Assembly: GCF_017168235.1 (NCBI RefSeq)
Contig: NZ_JABFAO010000004.1
Span: 339,595 to 403,594, forward strand
DNA length: 64,000 bases
Source: Rhodococcus sp. KRD197
GTDB lineage: Bacteria; Actinomycetota; Actinomycetes; Mycobacteriales; Mycobacteriaceae
Reading direction: 5' to 3'
The notes beneath the pieces were generated by a model. The model was not told where the DNA came from. It worked only from the letters and a program-made list of their open reading frames with translations, and searched no databases. The position numbers and the translations under genes were made by a program. Positions 15,682 to 25,445 of this stretch are shown in pieces. Positions within the stretch are counted from its first letter, which is position 1. Each line of letters begins with the position of its first letter.

Positions 15682-17439
15682 GTGCGAAGCAGTAGCACTA
15701 TGCAGGTGCGTTCGACTGCTCGGCGCGCTACCGCTGTCGGTGTCGCCGCTTTGCTCCTGGCGGGATGCACAGCCGACCCGCCGCCCCCGGTCGAGAGCGA
15801 GCCGACCGTCACCACGACGACGGTTGCCCCCGTGGTCGAGAGTGAAAACCTCGTGGTGGTGGCCGTCGACGACATCGGCATCGGATTCAACCCGCACCTT
15901 CTCGCCGACCAGTCGCCCGCAACATCCGCCGTCAGCGCGCTGGTCCTGCCGAGTCCGTTTCGGCCCGCCCTGGATCCGGCTGATCCGGCAGCGACGATCA
16001 TGCTGCTCGATCCTGCCGTGCTCATCTCGGCTGAGGTGACCTCGCAAGCACCGTTCACGGTCACCTACCGGCTTCGCCCCGAGGCGCAGTGGTCGGACGG
16101 TGCGCCCGTTGCGGCCGAGGACTTTCATTACCTGTGGCAGCAGATGATCTCGCAGCCCGGTGTCGTCGACCCGGCCGGATATGCCCTCATCGACAACGTC
16201 GCGTCGGCCGGTGGCGGAAAAACAGTAAACGTGACGTTCCGCGCGCCGTACCCGCACTGGCAGAGGCTCTTCACGGATTTGTTGCCGAGTCACCTGTTGA
16301 AGGATTCACCGGGCGGATTCACGACGGGGCTGACCGACAACGTCCCCGTGTCGGCCAATCGGTTCAAGATCGACTCTCTCGACAAGGGACGGGACGAGAT
16401 TCTGCTCGAACGCAACGATCGGTTCTGGGGTGAACCGGCGCTGGCGGATTCGATCCTGCTCAGGCGTGGTGGTACGCCGGCCCAGCTTGCCGATTCACTG
16501 CGTTCGAAGGATGCTCAGCTCGCTCAGGTACGGGCGAGTAGTGCGACGGAGGCGCAGCTTTCCGCTATTCCCGGTGTCCGCACGGACATGAGATTTCAGC
16601 CGCGGGTGCTTGATTTCACGCTCAACGGTCGCGCGCCCCTACTGACGGATCCGGCCGTCCGGCGCGGCGTCATCGGATTGATCGACCCGATGTTGCTCGC
16701 GACGGTTGCCGCCGGATCGGGTTCCGCCAACTTTCCAGCCAGAGCGCAACTTTCGAGTCCCTCGGACCGATGGTACTCACCGACCGCGCCCGCGCCGATC
16801 GGTCGCGAAGCTGCGATGACACTCCTCGGGGAGGCCGGGTTCGTGCTTTCGGTGGACGGTGTTCTCGAAAAAGACGGTGTTGCAGTCGAGTTCGCGATCG
16901 GTGCAGTCGAGAACGACGCGACCGCACTCGCCGTCGCCAACACCGCCGCAGACGAGTTGGCCGGTGCCGGTATCGCCGCGACGGTGACGCCGCTCGCGCC
17001 GGACGAGTTGTACGGTTCGGCGGTCACCGAGGGAGAAGTCGACGCGGTGGTCGGTTGGACGGCTGTCGGATCCGATCCCGCGACCATCATGGCCTCCCGA
17101 TTCGGTTGCAGCGCAGCGACGTCCACCGACCCCGAGTCCGACCCCGAGTCCGAGCCCGAGGCGATCGGTCCGCTGGGGGCGCCGAGTAACCTGTCGGGTC
17201 TGTGCGTGCCTGAACTCGAGGATTCGCTCGAGCATGCTCTGACAGGTGACCTTTCGGCCGAGTTGCTTGTCGCCGAGGCGGAGTCGAAACTGTGGAACCT
17301 GTCGGCGGTCCTGCCGATCGTGCAGGATTCCTCTGTTGTCGCGATCGGGGCCGACGTGGAGGGTGCGTCGCTGACAGGGCCGATCGAGGTTGGCATCTTC
17401 GACGACGTGGCCTACTGGACGAGGGTCGAAAACAAGTGA
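15682..17439 (+). CDS. lpqW: LpqW-like lipoprotein, family 5 solute-binding fold
   Basis: 585 aa. The N-terminus is a lipoprotein signal with lipobox LLLAGC (Cys near 29) followed by an acidic Pro-rich linker. The body is an SBP_bac_5 (peptide/nickel binding) fold: YRLRPEAQWSDGAPVAAEDFHYLWQQM, LERNDRFWGEPALADSILLR. In mycobacteria LpqW (Rv1166) sits next to typA and channels intermediates between PIM and lipoarabinomannan synthesis rather than importing peptide; no permease gene is nearby here either. Start chosen is GTG 15682, which has the ribosome-binding site GAAGGAG 7 nt upstream; ATG 15700 is the alternative. Its stop overlaps the mshB start by 4 nt. Confidence 0.82.
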   Translation: MRSSSTMQVRSTARRATAVGVAALLLAGCTADPPPPVESEPTVTTTTVAPVVESENLVVVAVDDIGIGFNPHLLADQSPATSAVSALVLPSPFRPALDPADPAATIMLLDPAVLISAEVTSQAPFTVTYRLRPEAQWSDGAPVAAEDFHYLWQQMISQPGVVDPAGYALIDNVASAGGGKTVNVTFRAPYPHWQRLFTDLLPSHLLKDSPGGFTTGLTDNVPVSANRFKIDSLDKGRDEILLERNDRFWGEPALADSILLRRGGTPAQLADSLRSKDAQLAQVRASSATEAQLSAIPGVRTDMRFQPRVLDFTLNGRAPLLTDPAVRRGVIGLIDPMLLATVAAGSGSANFPARAQLSSPSDRWYSPTAPAPIGREAAMTLLGEAGFVLSVDGVLEKDGVAVEFAIGAVENDATALAVANTAADELAGAGIAATVTPLAPDELYGSAVTEGEVDAVVGWTAVGSDPATIMASRFGCSAATSTDPESDPESEPEAIGPLGAPSNLSGLCVPELEDSLEHALTGDLSAELLVAEAESKLWNLSAVLPIVQDSSVVAIGADVEGASLTGPIEVGIFDDVAYWTRVENK

Positions 17440-18320
17440 GACTCTTGCTCGTTCACGCGCATCCGGATGACGAGACGATCACCACCGGTGGGACCATCGC
17501 TCACTATGCCCAGGCCGGAGTAGAGGTCACGGTGCTGACGTGCTCGCTGGGCGAGGAAGGCGAAGTGATCGGCAATCGGTGGGCGGGTCTCGTCGCCGAT
17601 CAGGCCGATCAACTGGGCGGCTACCGGATACTCGAACTGACAAGGGCGCTGGACGCGCTCGGTGCTCGCCCGCCGAGATTCCTAGGGGGAGCGGGCCGTT
17701 GGCGAGATTCCGGGATGGAGGGGACCGCGGCGGCGTCGAACCCTCGTGCCTTCGTCAATGCCGACCACGACGAGGTGCTCTCGGCCATGGTCGCGGCGGT
17801 CCGTGCAGTGCGTCCGCACGTCGTAGTCGGATACGACCCAGCAGGTGGTTACGGGCATCCCGACCATCGGCACGTGCACACCCTGGTCACCGAGGCGTTC
17901 GAGGTCGCAGGCAGTGACGTGCTCGCCGCGGCAGGCGAGCCGTGGACGCCGCAGAAGTTGTACTGGACGGTCACCGGTGAGAACCAGCTTCGTGACTCTC
18001 TCGCGTCGATCGCGGAAATACCGGCGGGATGGCGGATGCCCGAGCCAGGAGAGTTGCCGAGTATCCCGGAGCGCGACATCACGACGTCGGTCGATGTGCG
18101 CGCTGTGTTCGCCCGCAAGCGCGATGCGCTGCGCGCTCATGCGACGCAGGTGGCCGTGGCGCCGTCGGGTGTGGACTACGCGTTGTCGAACAACATCGTG
18201 CAGCCGATTCTGCCGGACGAGCAGTACGTTCTGGTGCAGGGCAAGCTGGGCGAGGTGGATGAGCGGGGTAGGGAACGTGACCTGTTCTCTGGCGTACTAG
18301 AGTATGACGTGGATCACTGA
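17436..18320 (+). CDS. mshB: N-acetyl-GlcN-Ins deacetylase MshB (mycothiol biosynthesis)
   Basis: 294 aa, PIG-L/LmbE fold. The zinc site is evident: VHAHPDDE at residues 6-13 (His9, Asp12) and GYGHPDHRH near 140. MshB removes the acetyl group from GlcNAc-inositol before cysteine ligation by MshC. Length and the actinobacterial context (Rv1170 downstream of lpqW) favour MshB over the paralogous Mca. Translation is coupled to lpqW by the overlap GTGA at 17436-17439. Confidence 0.9.
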   Translation: MRLLLVHAHPDDETITTGGTIAHYAQAGVEVTVLTCSLGEEGEVIGNRWAGLVADQADQLGGYRILELTRALDALGARPPRFLGGAGRWRDSGMEGTAAASNPRAFVNADHDEVLSAMVAAVRAVRPHVVVGYDPAGGYGHPDHRHVHTLVTEAFEVAGSDVLAAAGEPWTPQKLYWTVTGENQLRDSLASIAEIPAGWRMPEPGELPSIPERDITTSVDVRAVFARKRDALRAHATQVAVAPSGVDYALSNNIVQPILPDEQYVLVQGKLGEVDERGRERDLFSGVLEYDVDH

Positions 18321-18363
18321 ACAGGTGATGTCCCGGATGGCTGACAGCAGGGGTGGAATACAG

Positions 18364-18522
18364 ATGTACAACTGGAGCGTGCAGGACGCCATTGCCGCAT
18401 TCGTCGATTCGCTGAAGCCGGATTTCCCGCATCACGAGATGCTCTACCAGCAGGGGCTGACGGACATGGCCTCCGCGCTCAGCAATCTGCTGACTGCTCT
18501 GGGATACCCGCCGATCTCCTGA
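18364..18522 (+). CDS. Small conserved hypothetical protein
   Basis: 52 aa from ATG 18364, preceded by AGGGGTGG: MYNWSVQDAIAAFVDSLKPD, then a His-containing segment (FPHHEMLYQQGL) and a C-terminal helix ending LGYPPIS. In-frame ATG 18337 or GTG 18328 could extend it, but those overlap little of recognisable quality. It lies between mshB and the membrane gene and may be co-transcribed with both. No family recognised. Confidence 0.5.
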   Translation: MYNWSVQDAIAAFVDSLKPDFPHHEMLYQQGLTDMASALSNLLTALGYPPIS

Positions 18523-18549
18523 CCGGGTTCGATACGTCAGTATTGGTGC

Positions 18550-19002
18550 ATGATCTCGAAGGCCGCATCCAATGCTGTCGTCCTCGTGTCCAGGACAACG
18601 CTCGCCGTACTCATCTTCGACGGCTTCCTTTGCGGAATTCTGGCGGTCTTCTTCCTTCCGACGTATCTCGGTCCGGTGCCGTTCCCTGTGAGTGCGTTGC
18701 TGGCGGGCATCGCGAACGTGATGCTCTTGTTCGCCGCGCGCAAGGTCGCCGATACGTCGCTGGCCATCGCATCGCCACTGATCGGCTGGGGTGCAGCTGT
18801 ACTGCTGTGCATGTTCGGTGGCCCAGGCGGGGATGTCCTCCTCCTCGCGGACTGGCGGACGGGCTTCTTGCTGCTCGGTGGGCTGCTGCCCCCGGGTTTG
18901 CTCCTATTTTCGTGGAGACTGAAAAGCCTTACAGAAGCCCCGCATGCGAACCCGCGGCCCGCAGCACGTCCTCGACCATCGACGGGGTCAGCAGCCCGGT
19001 GA
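18550..19002 (+). CDS. Small integral membrane protein, Rv1171-like
   Basis: 150 aa with four hydrophobic segments (TTLAVLIFDGFLCGILAVFF, FPVSALLAGIANVMLLFA, SPLIGWGAAVLLCMF, GFLLLGGLLPPGLLLFSW) and a basic Pro/Arg-rich cytoplasmic tail. Position after mshB and before fbiC matches Rv1171. The tail is encoded in the 74 nt that overlap the 3' end of the convergent UDG gene, so its composition is dictated partly by the antisense gene. Function unknown. Confidence 0.7.
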   Translation: MISKAASNAVVLVSRTTLAVLIFDGFLCGILAVFFLPTYLGPVPFPVSALLAGIANVMLLFAARKVADTSLAIASPLIGWGAAVLLCMFGGPGGDVLLLADWRTGFLLLGGLLPPGLLLFSWRLKSLTEAPHANPRPAARPRPSTGSAAR

Positions 19003-19624
19003 ATGTATTGCGTTGACTGACGTGAAAGCTGCCGAACAACCGGACGGTGCCGAGTTGTAGTTCGACACCGTGACCGAACTTCGGACGTGGCCGCGGTATC
19101 TCCGAGCCGTTGCTGCCGAGAACGGGTAGCAGCGACTGCCACCCGAAACTGCCCAGCACGACGATCGATCGTAGTGTCGGCTTCAGCAGGCGGAGTTCGG
19201 TGTCGAGCCATTTGCGGCAGCGATCGCGTTCGGCGACGGTGGGCTTGTTGTCCGGGGGAGCGCAATGCACCGGAGCGGTGATGCGCACACCCCTCAGGGT
19301 GAGCCCGTCGTCGATGTGTGTTGCGGTGGGCTGGCTGGCAAGTCCGACGGCGTGCAGCGCGGCATAGAGCACGTCCCCGCTGCGGTCGCCGGTGAACATG
19401 CGTCCTGTGCGGTTCGCGCCGTGTGCGGCTGGGGCGAGGCCGACGATCAGCATGCTCGCGTCCGGTGGACCGAATCCGGGTACTGCTCGTCCCCAATATG
19501 TTTCGTCGCGCGAGCTAGGTCGCTTCTCGGCGGCGACCTTCTCACGCCAGCGCACGAGTCGGCGGCATGCGCGGCACGAGCTGATGGCAGCATCGAGTTC
19601 CTCGATACTCGTCACCGCGCCCAT
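18929..19624 (-). CDS. Uracil-DNA glycosylase, family 5 (UdgB-like)
   Basis: 231 aa. Motif A is GLAPAAHGANRTGRMFTGD, the family 4/5 form G-L-A-P-x-x-x-G-A-N-R-T-G-R-x-F-T; motif B is SFHVSQRNTFTG near the C-terminus, corresponding to H-P/V-S-x-x-N. Cysteines at the start (SSCRACRRLVRWRE) and further on (VHCAPPDNKPT) fit the 4Fe-4S cluster of these families. It removes uracil, and in UdgB also other deaminated bases, from DNA. Start ATG 19624 overlaps the end of the PH-domain gene by 13 nt, so the two are coupled. Confidence 0.85.
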   Translation of the reverse strand: MGAVTSIEELDAAISSCRACRRLVRWREKVAAEKRPSSRDETYWGRAVPGFGPPDASMLIVGLAPAAHGANRTGRMFTGDRSGDVLYAALHAVGLASQPTATHIDDGLTLRGVRITAPVHCAPPDNKPTVAERDRCRKWLDTELRLLKPTLRSIVVLGSFGWQSLLPVLGSNGSEIPRPRPKFGHGVELQLGTVRLFGSFHVSQRNTFTGLLTPSMVEDVLRAAGSHAGLL

Positions 19625-21108
19625 ATGTCTCCCGCGCCCGGTGTGACGCCCTCGACGAGTGCCCATGCCTGCTCGATGGGGATGTCGAGTATCTCGTAGT
19701 GCCCGACGCCGGCGGGCGTGGCAGCAACGATGGTCGCCACACTGGCGCGTCGCTGAAAGAAGGTCTGCCGCACCGTCCAACCGATGATGCCCGCGGCCTC
19801 CACACTGTGCCGCTTGCGGTCGAGCGAGCCGTGTTGGGTGATCAGCCAGCCCGGCAGCACTGCATGACCGAGGCTGCGGTAGCGATCCCACCCGACGAGT
19901 ACTGCCCCGATGAGCAACAGCATCGTCGTCGCCCATACCAGCGGCGGGATCGGTGCCCCGAAAGCCCTGGCGACGCCGAGACCGGCGGCCAACACGAGGA
20001 CGGGGACGACTGCGCGGACGTAGCGTCGCTGCCGGGCCGCTGGGCCGTGGGACTGCAACGGCTTGCGTGCATCGGCGTGCATGCCGGCCTCGCCGAGCAC
20101 GACGGTCATCATGCGTCGAGCCTCGTCCGCGGGTGCCTGGGGAAGGAGCAGCGAGGATTCCTTCTTCTCTGCGCTGACGCCCGTCATTATGGCATCGAGC
20201 CTCGCGCCCTTCGCAACCCGAAGGAGCAGAGGCTCGGAAAGCGACGTTCCACGGAGCCGGTTTCGATCGAGCGTCGTCGATCGTGTCCGCAGTAGGCCGT
20301 GCGCCACGTGCAGGCGGGTGCCGTCGTCGGTGACCGTGAGGTTGCCGTATGCGATCAGATATCGAGCACAGGCGAACAGGCTCGCCACGATCAGCAGGAG
20401 GACAAGGCCGAAGATGATGACCACCGCGATGCCGAGCCGCTCGGCTGAGTCGATGCCCTGGGAGATCACCGTCGAGTCGGCGAGGCGTTCGCCGAGGCCG
20501 TACTGAAAGAGCACACCGACTGCAGCGGCGATGGTGACGACTCCGGTGAACGAGAACGGCGCGTACCGCACCCAGGACGTTCGCCAATGCGCGATCTCTG
20601 TTTCGACGGGCGGCGGCGTCCCAGGAATGTCGGATGCACGGGTCACGCGCTGCAGCAGCAGCTCGCGGAGTTCGGGCACTGCCGTGGCGTCGAGGGCATT
20701 GAGCTCGAACCTCTCACCCTGGTCGGCCTGCTGGCCCGTGCCGATGCGCAGGATCGACAACCCGAGAATCCGATGCAGCACGCCGGCCTCGATGTCGACG
20801 GACCTGATTCGGCTACGCGGCACCGACAGAAGCTTCTTCTGGAACACCCCGGAGCGGAGCTGCACGTGGACCGGGCCGATGCGGTAGCTGGTGGTGAACC
20901 AGCGAAGCACCGCGAACACGAGCACCAGAACGAGAACGCCCAGGCCCCATAGATGATTGCCGCTCTGTGTGCCGACGACGAACGACACCAGCAGAATCGG
21001 CAGGACCTTGACGGCCTCGGTCACGGGATGGACGAGCAGCATCCGTTTGTCGAGACGTAGCCAGGGCTGTTGCTCCTCGGCGGCGAGTAGTTCGGGGTCG
21101 GTACTCAC
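19612..21108 (-). CDS. PH-domain (bPH2) membrane protein, YdbT-like
   Basis: 498 aa. Repeated bPH2/DUF304 units, each a membrane hairpin followed by a PH-like strand set: LLSVPRSRIRSVDIEAGVLHRILGLSILRIGTG is the clearest, a second follows (TTLDRNRLRGTSLSEPLLLRVAKGARLDAI), and a third near the end. The architecture and length match Bacillus YdbT, which works with YdbS against certain leaderless peptide toxins; that function is not shown here. GTG 21108 overlaps the ydbS-like stop by 4 nt. Confidence 0.82.
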   Translation of the reverse strand: MSTDPELLAAEEQQPWLRLDKRMLLVHPVTEAVKVLPILLVSFVVGTQSGNHLWGLGVLVLVLVFAVLRWFTTSYRIGPVHVQLRSGVFQKKLLSVPRSRIRSVDIEAGVLHRILGLSILRIGTGQQADQGERFELNALDATAVPELRELLLQRVTRASDIPGTPPPVETEIAHWRTSWVRYAPFSFTGVVTIAAAVGVLFQYGLGERLADSTVISQGIDSAERLGIAVVIIFGLVLLLIVASLFACARYLIAYGNLTVTDDGTRLHVAHGLLRTRSTTLDRNRLRGTSLSEPLLLRVAKGARLDAIMTGVSAEKKESSLLLPQAPADEARRMMTVVLGEAGMHADARKPLQSHGPAARQRRYVRAVVPVLVLAAGLGVARAFGAPIPPLVWATTMLLLIGAVLVGWDRYRSLGHAVLPGWLITQHGSLDRKRHSVEAAGIIGWTVRQTFFQRRASVATIVAATPAGVGHYEILDIPIEQAWALVEGVTPGAGDIWAR

Positions 21109-21593
21109 GTTGCGTCGCCCAGGGTCCGTCCGGCGATGTCGGTGAGCTGCGCGACTGTCCTGTCGGCAACATCTTTGTCCAGTGCGGTGATCTTGACCGC
21201 GCCCGCGGACGACGCGGTGGTCACCGTGACCGTCGAGAGGCCGAGCATGCGATCGATGGGACCGCGCTCGGTGTCGACCGTCTGTACCCGCGAGATAGGC
21301 GCAATACGTCGTTCCTGATCGAACCAGCCGGTTCGCGTGTACACGGCGGAGTCGCTGATTTCCCAGCGGTGCACGCGATACCGCCACACCGGCACGACGA
21401 TGATGTGCGCGGCGGCCACAACCACGGACGCTGCGAACACGGCCACGTGCGGCCACGTCGTCACATCACCGATGATCACCGCCCACACGAGCTGAGCCAA
21501 GAACAGCGGAAGCCACATCAGAGCTGCATTGATCGCCCACAATTGCTTCGCACGGGGACTCGGACGCCACGCTGGGTCGGTCATCGTGATCAT
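21105..21593 (-). CDS. PH-domain (bPH2) membrane protein, YdbS-like
   Basis: 162 aa. Two membrane helices (LWAINAALMWLPLFLAQLVWAVII and VAVFAASVVVAAAHIIVVPVW) followed by one bPH2 domain: RRIAPISRVQTVDTERGPIDRMLGLSTVTVTTAS. With the next gene it forms the standard YdbS/YdbT pair. Start ATG 21593, with TACGTT 6 nt upstream and no ribosome-binding site. It is divergent from fbiC. Confidence 0.82.
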   Translation of the reverse strand: MITMTDPAWRPSPRAKQLWAINAALMWLPLFLAQLVWAVIIGDVTTWPHVAVFAASVVVAAAHIIVVPVWRYRVHRWEISDSAVYTRTGWFDQERRIAPISRVQTVDTERGPIDRMLGLSTVTVTTASSAGAVKITALDKDVADRTVAQLTDIAGRTLGDAT

Positions 21594-21605
21594 GCCTACA
21601 ACGTA
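21594..21605 (-). promoter_or_regulatory. Putative leaderless -10 for the ydbS-like gene
   Basis: Minus-strand TACGTT (21605-21600) followed by 6 nt and ATG at 21593. Confidence 0.5.
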
Positions 21606-21660
21606 GTGGTACTACCCCCTCCGGTGGCACGCCCGAGTGTCGGAGGAGCATGATCGACTG

Positions 21661-24243
21661 GTGACCATGCTGCCCGATCCCGCATCTGTAACTGCACGCG
21701 ATGAAGAGAAAGCTCCCGCCCCGTCCGCCATGCGTCGCGTTCTGCGCCGCGCCCGTGAAGGTGTCGCTCTCAACGTCGACGAGGCCACCGTGCTGCTGCA
21801 CGCCAGGGGCGAGGATCTGGTGGATCTGATGGCGTCGGCTTCGCGGGTTCGTGATGCGGGTCTGCTGGAGGCGGGTCGGGACAAGACCGTCAGCTATTCG
21901 CGCAAGGTGTTCATCCCGATCACACGCTTGTGCCGGGACAAGTGCCACTACTGCACGTTCGTCACGGTGCCCGGCAAGATTCGCGCTGGCGTCGATTCTG
22001 GGGGCCACGGCCTGTTCATGGACCCCGACGAAATCGTCGAGGTGGCCCGCAAGGGCGCCGAACTCGGTTGCAAAGAAGCACTGTTCACTCTCGGTGACAG
22101 GCCCGAGGATCGCTGGCCGGAGGCGAAGGAGTGGCTTGATTCGCGCGGGTACGACTCCACGCTCGATTACGTGCGCGCGATGGCGATCAAGGTGCTCGAG
22201 GAGACGGGTCTGCTGCCGCACCTGAACCCGGGGGTGATGTCGTGGCAGGAGCTGTCCAGGCTCAAGCCCGTCGCACCGTCGATGGGCATGATGCTCGAGA
22301 CGACCTCGCGGCGTCTGTTCGAAGAAAAAGGGCAGGCCCACTACGGCAGCCCGGACAAAGACCCCGAGGTCCGGCTACGGACGCTGACCGACGCCGGACG
22401 GCTCAGCATCCCGTTCACGACGGGCATTCTCGTCGGCATCGGAGAGACTATCCGCGACCGCGCCGAGTCGATCATGGCTATCCGGAAGGCACACAAAGCT
22501 TTCGGGCATGTGCAGGAAATCATCGTGCAGAATTTTCTGGCCAAGAGCGACACTGCGATGCGTGGCACACCTGACGCGGGACTGGAAGAATTTCTCGCCA
22601 CCATCGCCGTGACCCGTCTCCTGCTCGGACCGGCGATGCGGATTCAGGCGCCGCCGAACCTCGTGGAAGCGGCGGAGACCGCGGCTCTGCTCGGAGCCGG
22701 CGTCGACGATTGGGGTGGTGTCTCTCCGCTGACCCCCGACCATGTCAATCCGGAGCGCCCGTGGCCCAACCTCGACACCCTCGCCGAGCTCAGCTCGGCA
22801 GCGGGCTACACCCTCGTCGAACGCACAGCGGCGCAACCTCAGTACGTGCTCGCCGGGTCGCCGTGGATCGATCCGCGCATCGCAGCGCACGTGCGAGCGT
22901 TGACGGATCCGGAGACGGGGATGGCGCGCGCCGAGGTGACACCGACGGGACTGCCCTGGCAGGAACCCGACGAGGAATGGGTGTCCTCCGGCCGCGTCGA
23001 TCTGAACACCGAGATCGACACCGACGGCCGAAACACCGAGACCCGTTCGGACTTGGCCAATGCCTTCGGCGACTGGGAGTCCATTCGTGAACAGGTCCGC
23101 GATCTTGCCGGCCTCGAGCGCGTCGACCGCGATCTGGTGGCAGCGCTGACAGCTGCCGAGAAAGATCCTGCGGGACTGTCCGACGAGCAATATCTCGCGC
23201 TGGCGACAGCCGAGGGGCCCGGTATGGACGCGGTGGCCGCGCTGGCCGACGATCTGCGCAAGCAGGTCAACGGAGACACCGTCACCTACGTGGTGAACCG
23301 GAACATCAACTTCACCAACATCTGCTACACGGGCTGCCGCTTCTGTGCGTTCGCGCAGCGCAAAGGCGACGCCGACGCTTTCACCCTCTCTACCGCCGAG
23401 GTTGCCGACCGCGCCTGGGAAGCGCACGCCGCGGGCGCGACCGAGGTGTGCATGCAGGGCGGAATCGACCCCGAGTTGCCCGTCACCGGCTACGCCGATC
23501 TGGTGCGGGCGGTGAAGGAGCGTGTGCCGTCGATGCACGTGCACGCCTTCAGCCCGATGGAGATCGTCAACGGGGCATCGCGGGGCGGGCAGTCCATCCG
23601 CGATTGGCTGACCGAACTGCGGGTCGCGGGGCTCGACACCATCCCGGGAACGGCGGCAGAGATCCTCGACGACGAGGTGCGCTGGGTGTTGACCAAGGGC
23701 AAGCTACCCGCAGCCGAATGGATCGAAGTGGTCACCACGGCGCACGAGGTGGGACTGCGCTCGTCGTCGACGATGATGTACGGCCACGTCGACAACCCGT
23801 CGCACTGGGTGGGGCACATGAACGTGCTCAAACGAATCCAGGATCGAACGGGTGGGTTCACCGAGTTCGTGCCGCTGCCGTTCGTGCACCAGAGCTCGCC
23901 GCTGTATCTCGCCGGTGCCTCGCGTCCCGGCCCGACCAATCGCGACAACCGCGCCGTCCACGCGCTGGCCAGGATCATGCTGCACGGCCGGATCGACAGC
24001 ATCCAGACGTCATGGGTCAAATTGGGCACCACGGGTACACAGGTGATGTTGAACGGGGGAGCGAACGACCTCGGTGGAACCCTGATGGAGGAGACGATTT
24101 CACGCATGGCAGGCAGTCAGAACGGTTCGGAGAAGACCGTGGCCGAATTGCACGACATCGCGGCAGGCATCGGCCGGTCGGCCCGCGAACGCACCACCAC
24201 CTACGGTCTCGTGGACCGCGTCCCCGCAGTGGGACTTCTCTGA
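21661..24243 (+). CDS. fbiC: F420 biosynthesis protein FbiC (FO synthase, CofG-CofH fusion)
   Basis: 860 aa from GTG 21661, close to mycobacterial FbiC. Two radical SAM halves: [10 protein letters not shown] with Cys near 91, 95, 98 (CofG part) and [10 protein letters not shown] with Cys near 555, 559, 562 (CofH part). It joins a tyrosine-derived radical to 5-amino-6-ribitylaminouracil to make the F420 chromophore FO. An in-frame GTG at 21637 would add eight residues; AGGAG lies 12 nt before 21661 and inside that extension, so 21661 is preferred. Equivalent to Rv1173. The stop overlaps the next start by 1 nt (TGATG). Confidence 0.96.
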   Translation: MTMLPDPASVTARDEEKAPAPSAMRRVLRRAREGVALNVDEATVLLHARGEDLVDLMASASRVRDAGLLEAGRDKTVSYSRKVFIPITRLCRDKCHYCTFVTVPGKIRAGVDSGGHGLFMDPDEIVEVARKGAELGCKEALFTLGDRPEDRWPEAKEWLDSRGYDSTLDYVRAMAIKVLEETGLLPHLNPGVMSWQELSRLKPVAPSMGMMLETTSRRLFEEKGQAHYGSPDKDPEVRLRTLTDAGRLSIPFTTGILVGIGETIRDRAESIMAIRKAHKAFGHVQEIIVQNFLAKSDTAMRGTPDAGLEEFLATIAVTRLLLGPAMRIQAPPNLVEAAETAALLGAGVDDWGGVSPLTPDHVNPERPWPNLDTLAELSSAAGYTLVERTAAQPQYVLAGSPWIDPRIAAHVRALTDPETGMARAEVTPTGLPWQEPDEEWVSSGRVDLNTEIDTDGRNTETRSDLANAFGDWESIREQVRDLAGLERVDRDLVAALTAAEKDPAGLSDEQYLALATAEGPGMDAVAALADDLRKQVNGDTVTYVVNRNINFTNICYTGCRFCAFAQRKGDADAFTLSTAEVADRAWEAHAAGATEVCMQGGIDPELPVTGYADLVRAVKERVPSMHVHAFSPMEIVNGASRGGQSIRDWLTELRVAGLDTIPGTAAEILDDEVRWVLTKGKLPAAEWIEVVTTAHEVGLRSSSTMMYGHVDNPSHWVGHMNVLKRIQDRTGGFTEFVPLPFVHQSSPLYLAGASRPGPTNRDNRAVHALARIMLHGRIDSIQTSWVKLGTTGTQVMLNGGANDLGGTLMEETISRMAGSQNGSEKTVAELHDIAAGIGRSARERTTTYGLVDRVPAVGLL

Positions 24244-24995
24244 TGGCAATGGACGATCGCACCGTCGCCTCTGCCCTCTATCGGGCCGTCGCCATCATCG
24301 ACCCAGTGCTGGACGTCCTCGCCGCCCGCGACCCCCTGGGCCTGAAAGCACGCACTCACAGAACTGCGACCGCTGACGATTCCGTCGTAGACAAAGTGCT
24401 CGGGGCGCTCGCTTCGGCATTGAACGCCACAGATTTTCCGGGTACCGAGGCGTGGGAGAAGCTCGACTCCGACGCCCGTTCCGACTGGTGGGTCGCACGT
24501 ATCGGCGCGCTCAACACTGTCGCTGTCGCATTCCCCGGCGTGTTCGGAGTACTGATGAACAGGCTGCCGCTGCAGGACCTCCTCGGCTTTGCCAACCAGG
24601 CCATGGTGCTGGTCGCAGTCGCGCGAGAGGCCGGCGTCACCGATCGGTCGGCGCATGTGCAACTGTTGGCCTCGGCGCTGTGCGAACGTGAGATCGACCC
24701 ATCAGCCCCGGATACACCCGAGGCCGAGGAAGAGCCGAAGCCCGAGCGCGGTTGGGGTCCGTTCGCATTACTGCGAGCGATGTGGGACGTTGCTTCAGTG
24801 CTCAGAGATGTGTCGAGTGAACTGGCCAAGCGGCCGCACAGCAGGGCAGTGTTCCGCATGATCTCGGCGATCCCGCTGGTCGGTGGAGTCGCCAGCTACT
24901 TCGGCGAACGCGGCGCACTGTCTCGGGCTGCGGAGCAGGGACGCCGATGGGTGGCGGACCACGAGACCATTCCGACAGCGCGCCTCAGCAAGTGA
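24243..24995 (+). CDS. Conserved protein of unknown function coupled to fbiC
   Basis: 250 aa, starting at the ATG that shares the A of the fbiC stop. Mostly helical: MDDRTVASALYRAVAIIDPVLDVLAARDP, a hydrophobic stretch around VAFPGVFGVLMNRLPLQDLLGFANQAMVLVAVAREAG, an acidic Pro-rich linker (SAPDTPEAEEEPKPERG) and a C-terminal helix-Gly-rich segment (RMISAIPLVGGVASYFGERGALSRAAEQGRRW). No family recognised. Strict coupling to fbiC suggests the same transcript, but no F420 role can be claimed. Confidence 0.7.
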   Translation: MAMDDRTVASALYRAVAIIDPVLDVLAARDPLGLKARTHRTATADDSVVDKVLGALASALNATDFPGTEAWEKLDSDARSDWWVARIGALNTVAVAFPGVFGVLMNRLPLQDLLGFANQAMVLVAVAREAGVTDRSAHVQLLASALCEREIDPSAPDTPEAEEEPKPERGWGPFALLRAMWDVASVLRDVSSELAKRPHSRAVFRMISAIPLVGGVASYFGERGALSRAAEQGRRWVADHETIPTARLSK

Positions 24996-25105
24996 GGACA
25001 CCCTGCACTGGTTGCCTGAAATCTTCGTCGCGATACTAAGATGCTCAGGGCGCTCGAAGGCCAGCGGGACTACGGCATCGACTATGCGAAAGGCAGAGGG
25101 CAGCA

Positions 25106-25429
25106 GTGACCTACACGATTGCAGAACCGTGCGTGGATGTACTGGACAAGGCGTGCATCGAAGAATGCCCGGTGGACTGCATCTACGAGGGTGGTCGAAT
25201 GCTGTACATCCACCCGGACGAGTGTGTCGACTGTGGCGCGTGTGAGCCGGTCTGCCCCGTCGAGGCAATCTTCTACGAGGACGATGTTCCGGACCAGTGG
25301 AACGGATATGTCAGCGCCAACGTCGACTTCTTCGACGATCTCGGTTCACCCGGTGGAGCCGGCAAGCTCGGCAAGGTCGATTACGATCCGCCGTTCATCA
25401 AGGCACTGCCTCCCATGGGCGAGTCCTGA
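25106..25429 (+). CDS. fdxC: 7Fe ferredoxin FdxC
   Basis: 107 aa, the length of actinobacterial [3Fe-4S][4Fe-4S] ferredoxins. Cluster cysteines are in [20 protein letters not shown] and [16 protein letters not shown]. It carries low-potential electrons to cytochromes P450 and other oxidoreductases. Start GTG 25106, preceded by GGCAGAGGGCAGCA. A separate transcript is likely: GATACT at 25032-25037 is a candidate -10 in the 110-bp gap after the fbiC pair. Equivalent to Rv1177, followed by the same aminotransferase gene. Confidence 0.93.
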   Translation: MTYTIAEPCVDVLDKACIEECPVDCIYEGGRMLYIHPDECVDCGACEPVCPVEAIFYEDDVPDQWNGYVSANVDFFDDLGSPGGAGKLGKVDYDPPFIKALPPMGES

Positions 25430-25445
25430 TGGGTGAGATCTGAGA

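Noticed and set aside
19612..21593. An antimicrobial-peptide immunity locus based on the YdbS/YdbT pair
   Set aside because: The pair is real, but no bacteriocin or peptide gene is nearby, and such pairs are common housekeeping membrane proteins in actinobacteria.
22375..23544. A 389-codon frame antisense to fbiC
   Set aside because: Shadow of fbiC; His/Arg/Gly-rich and without a plausible start or family.
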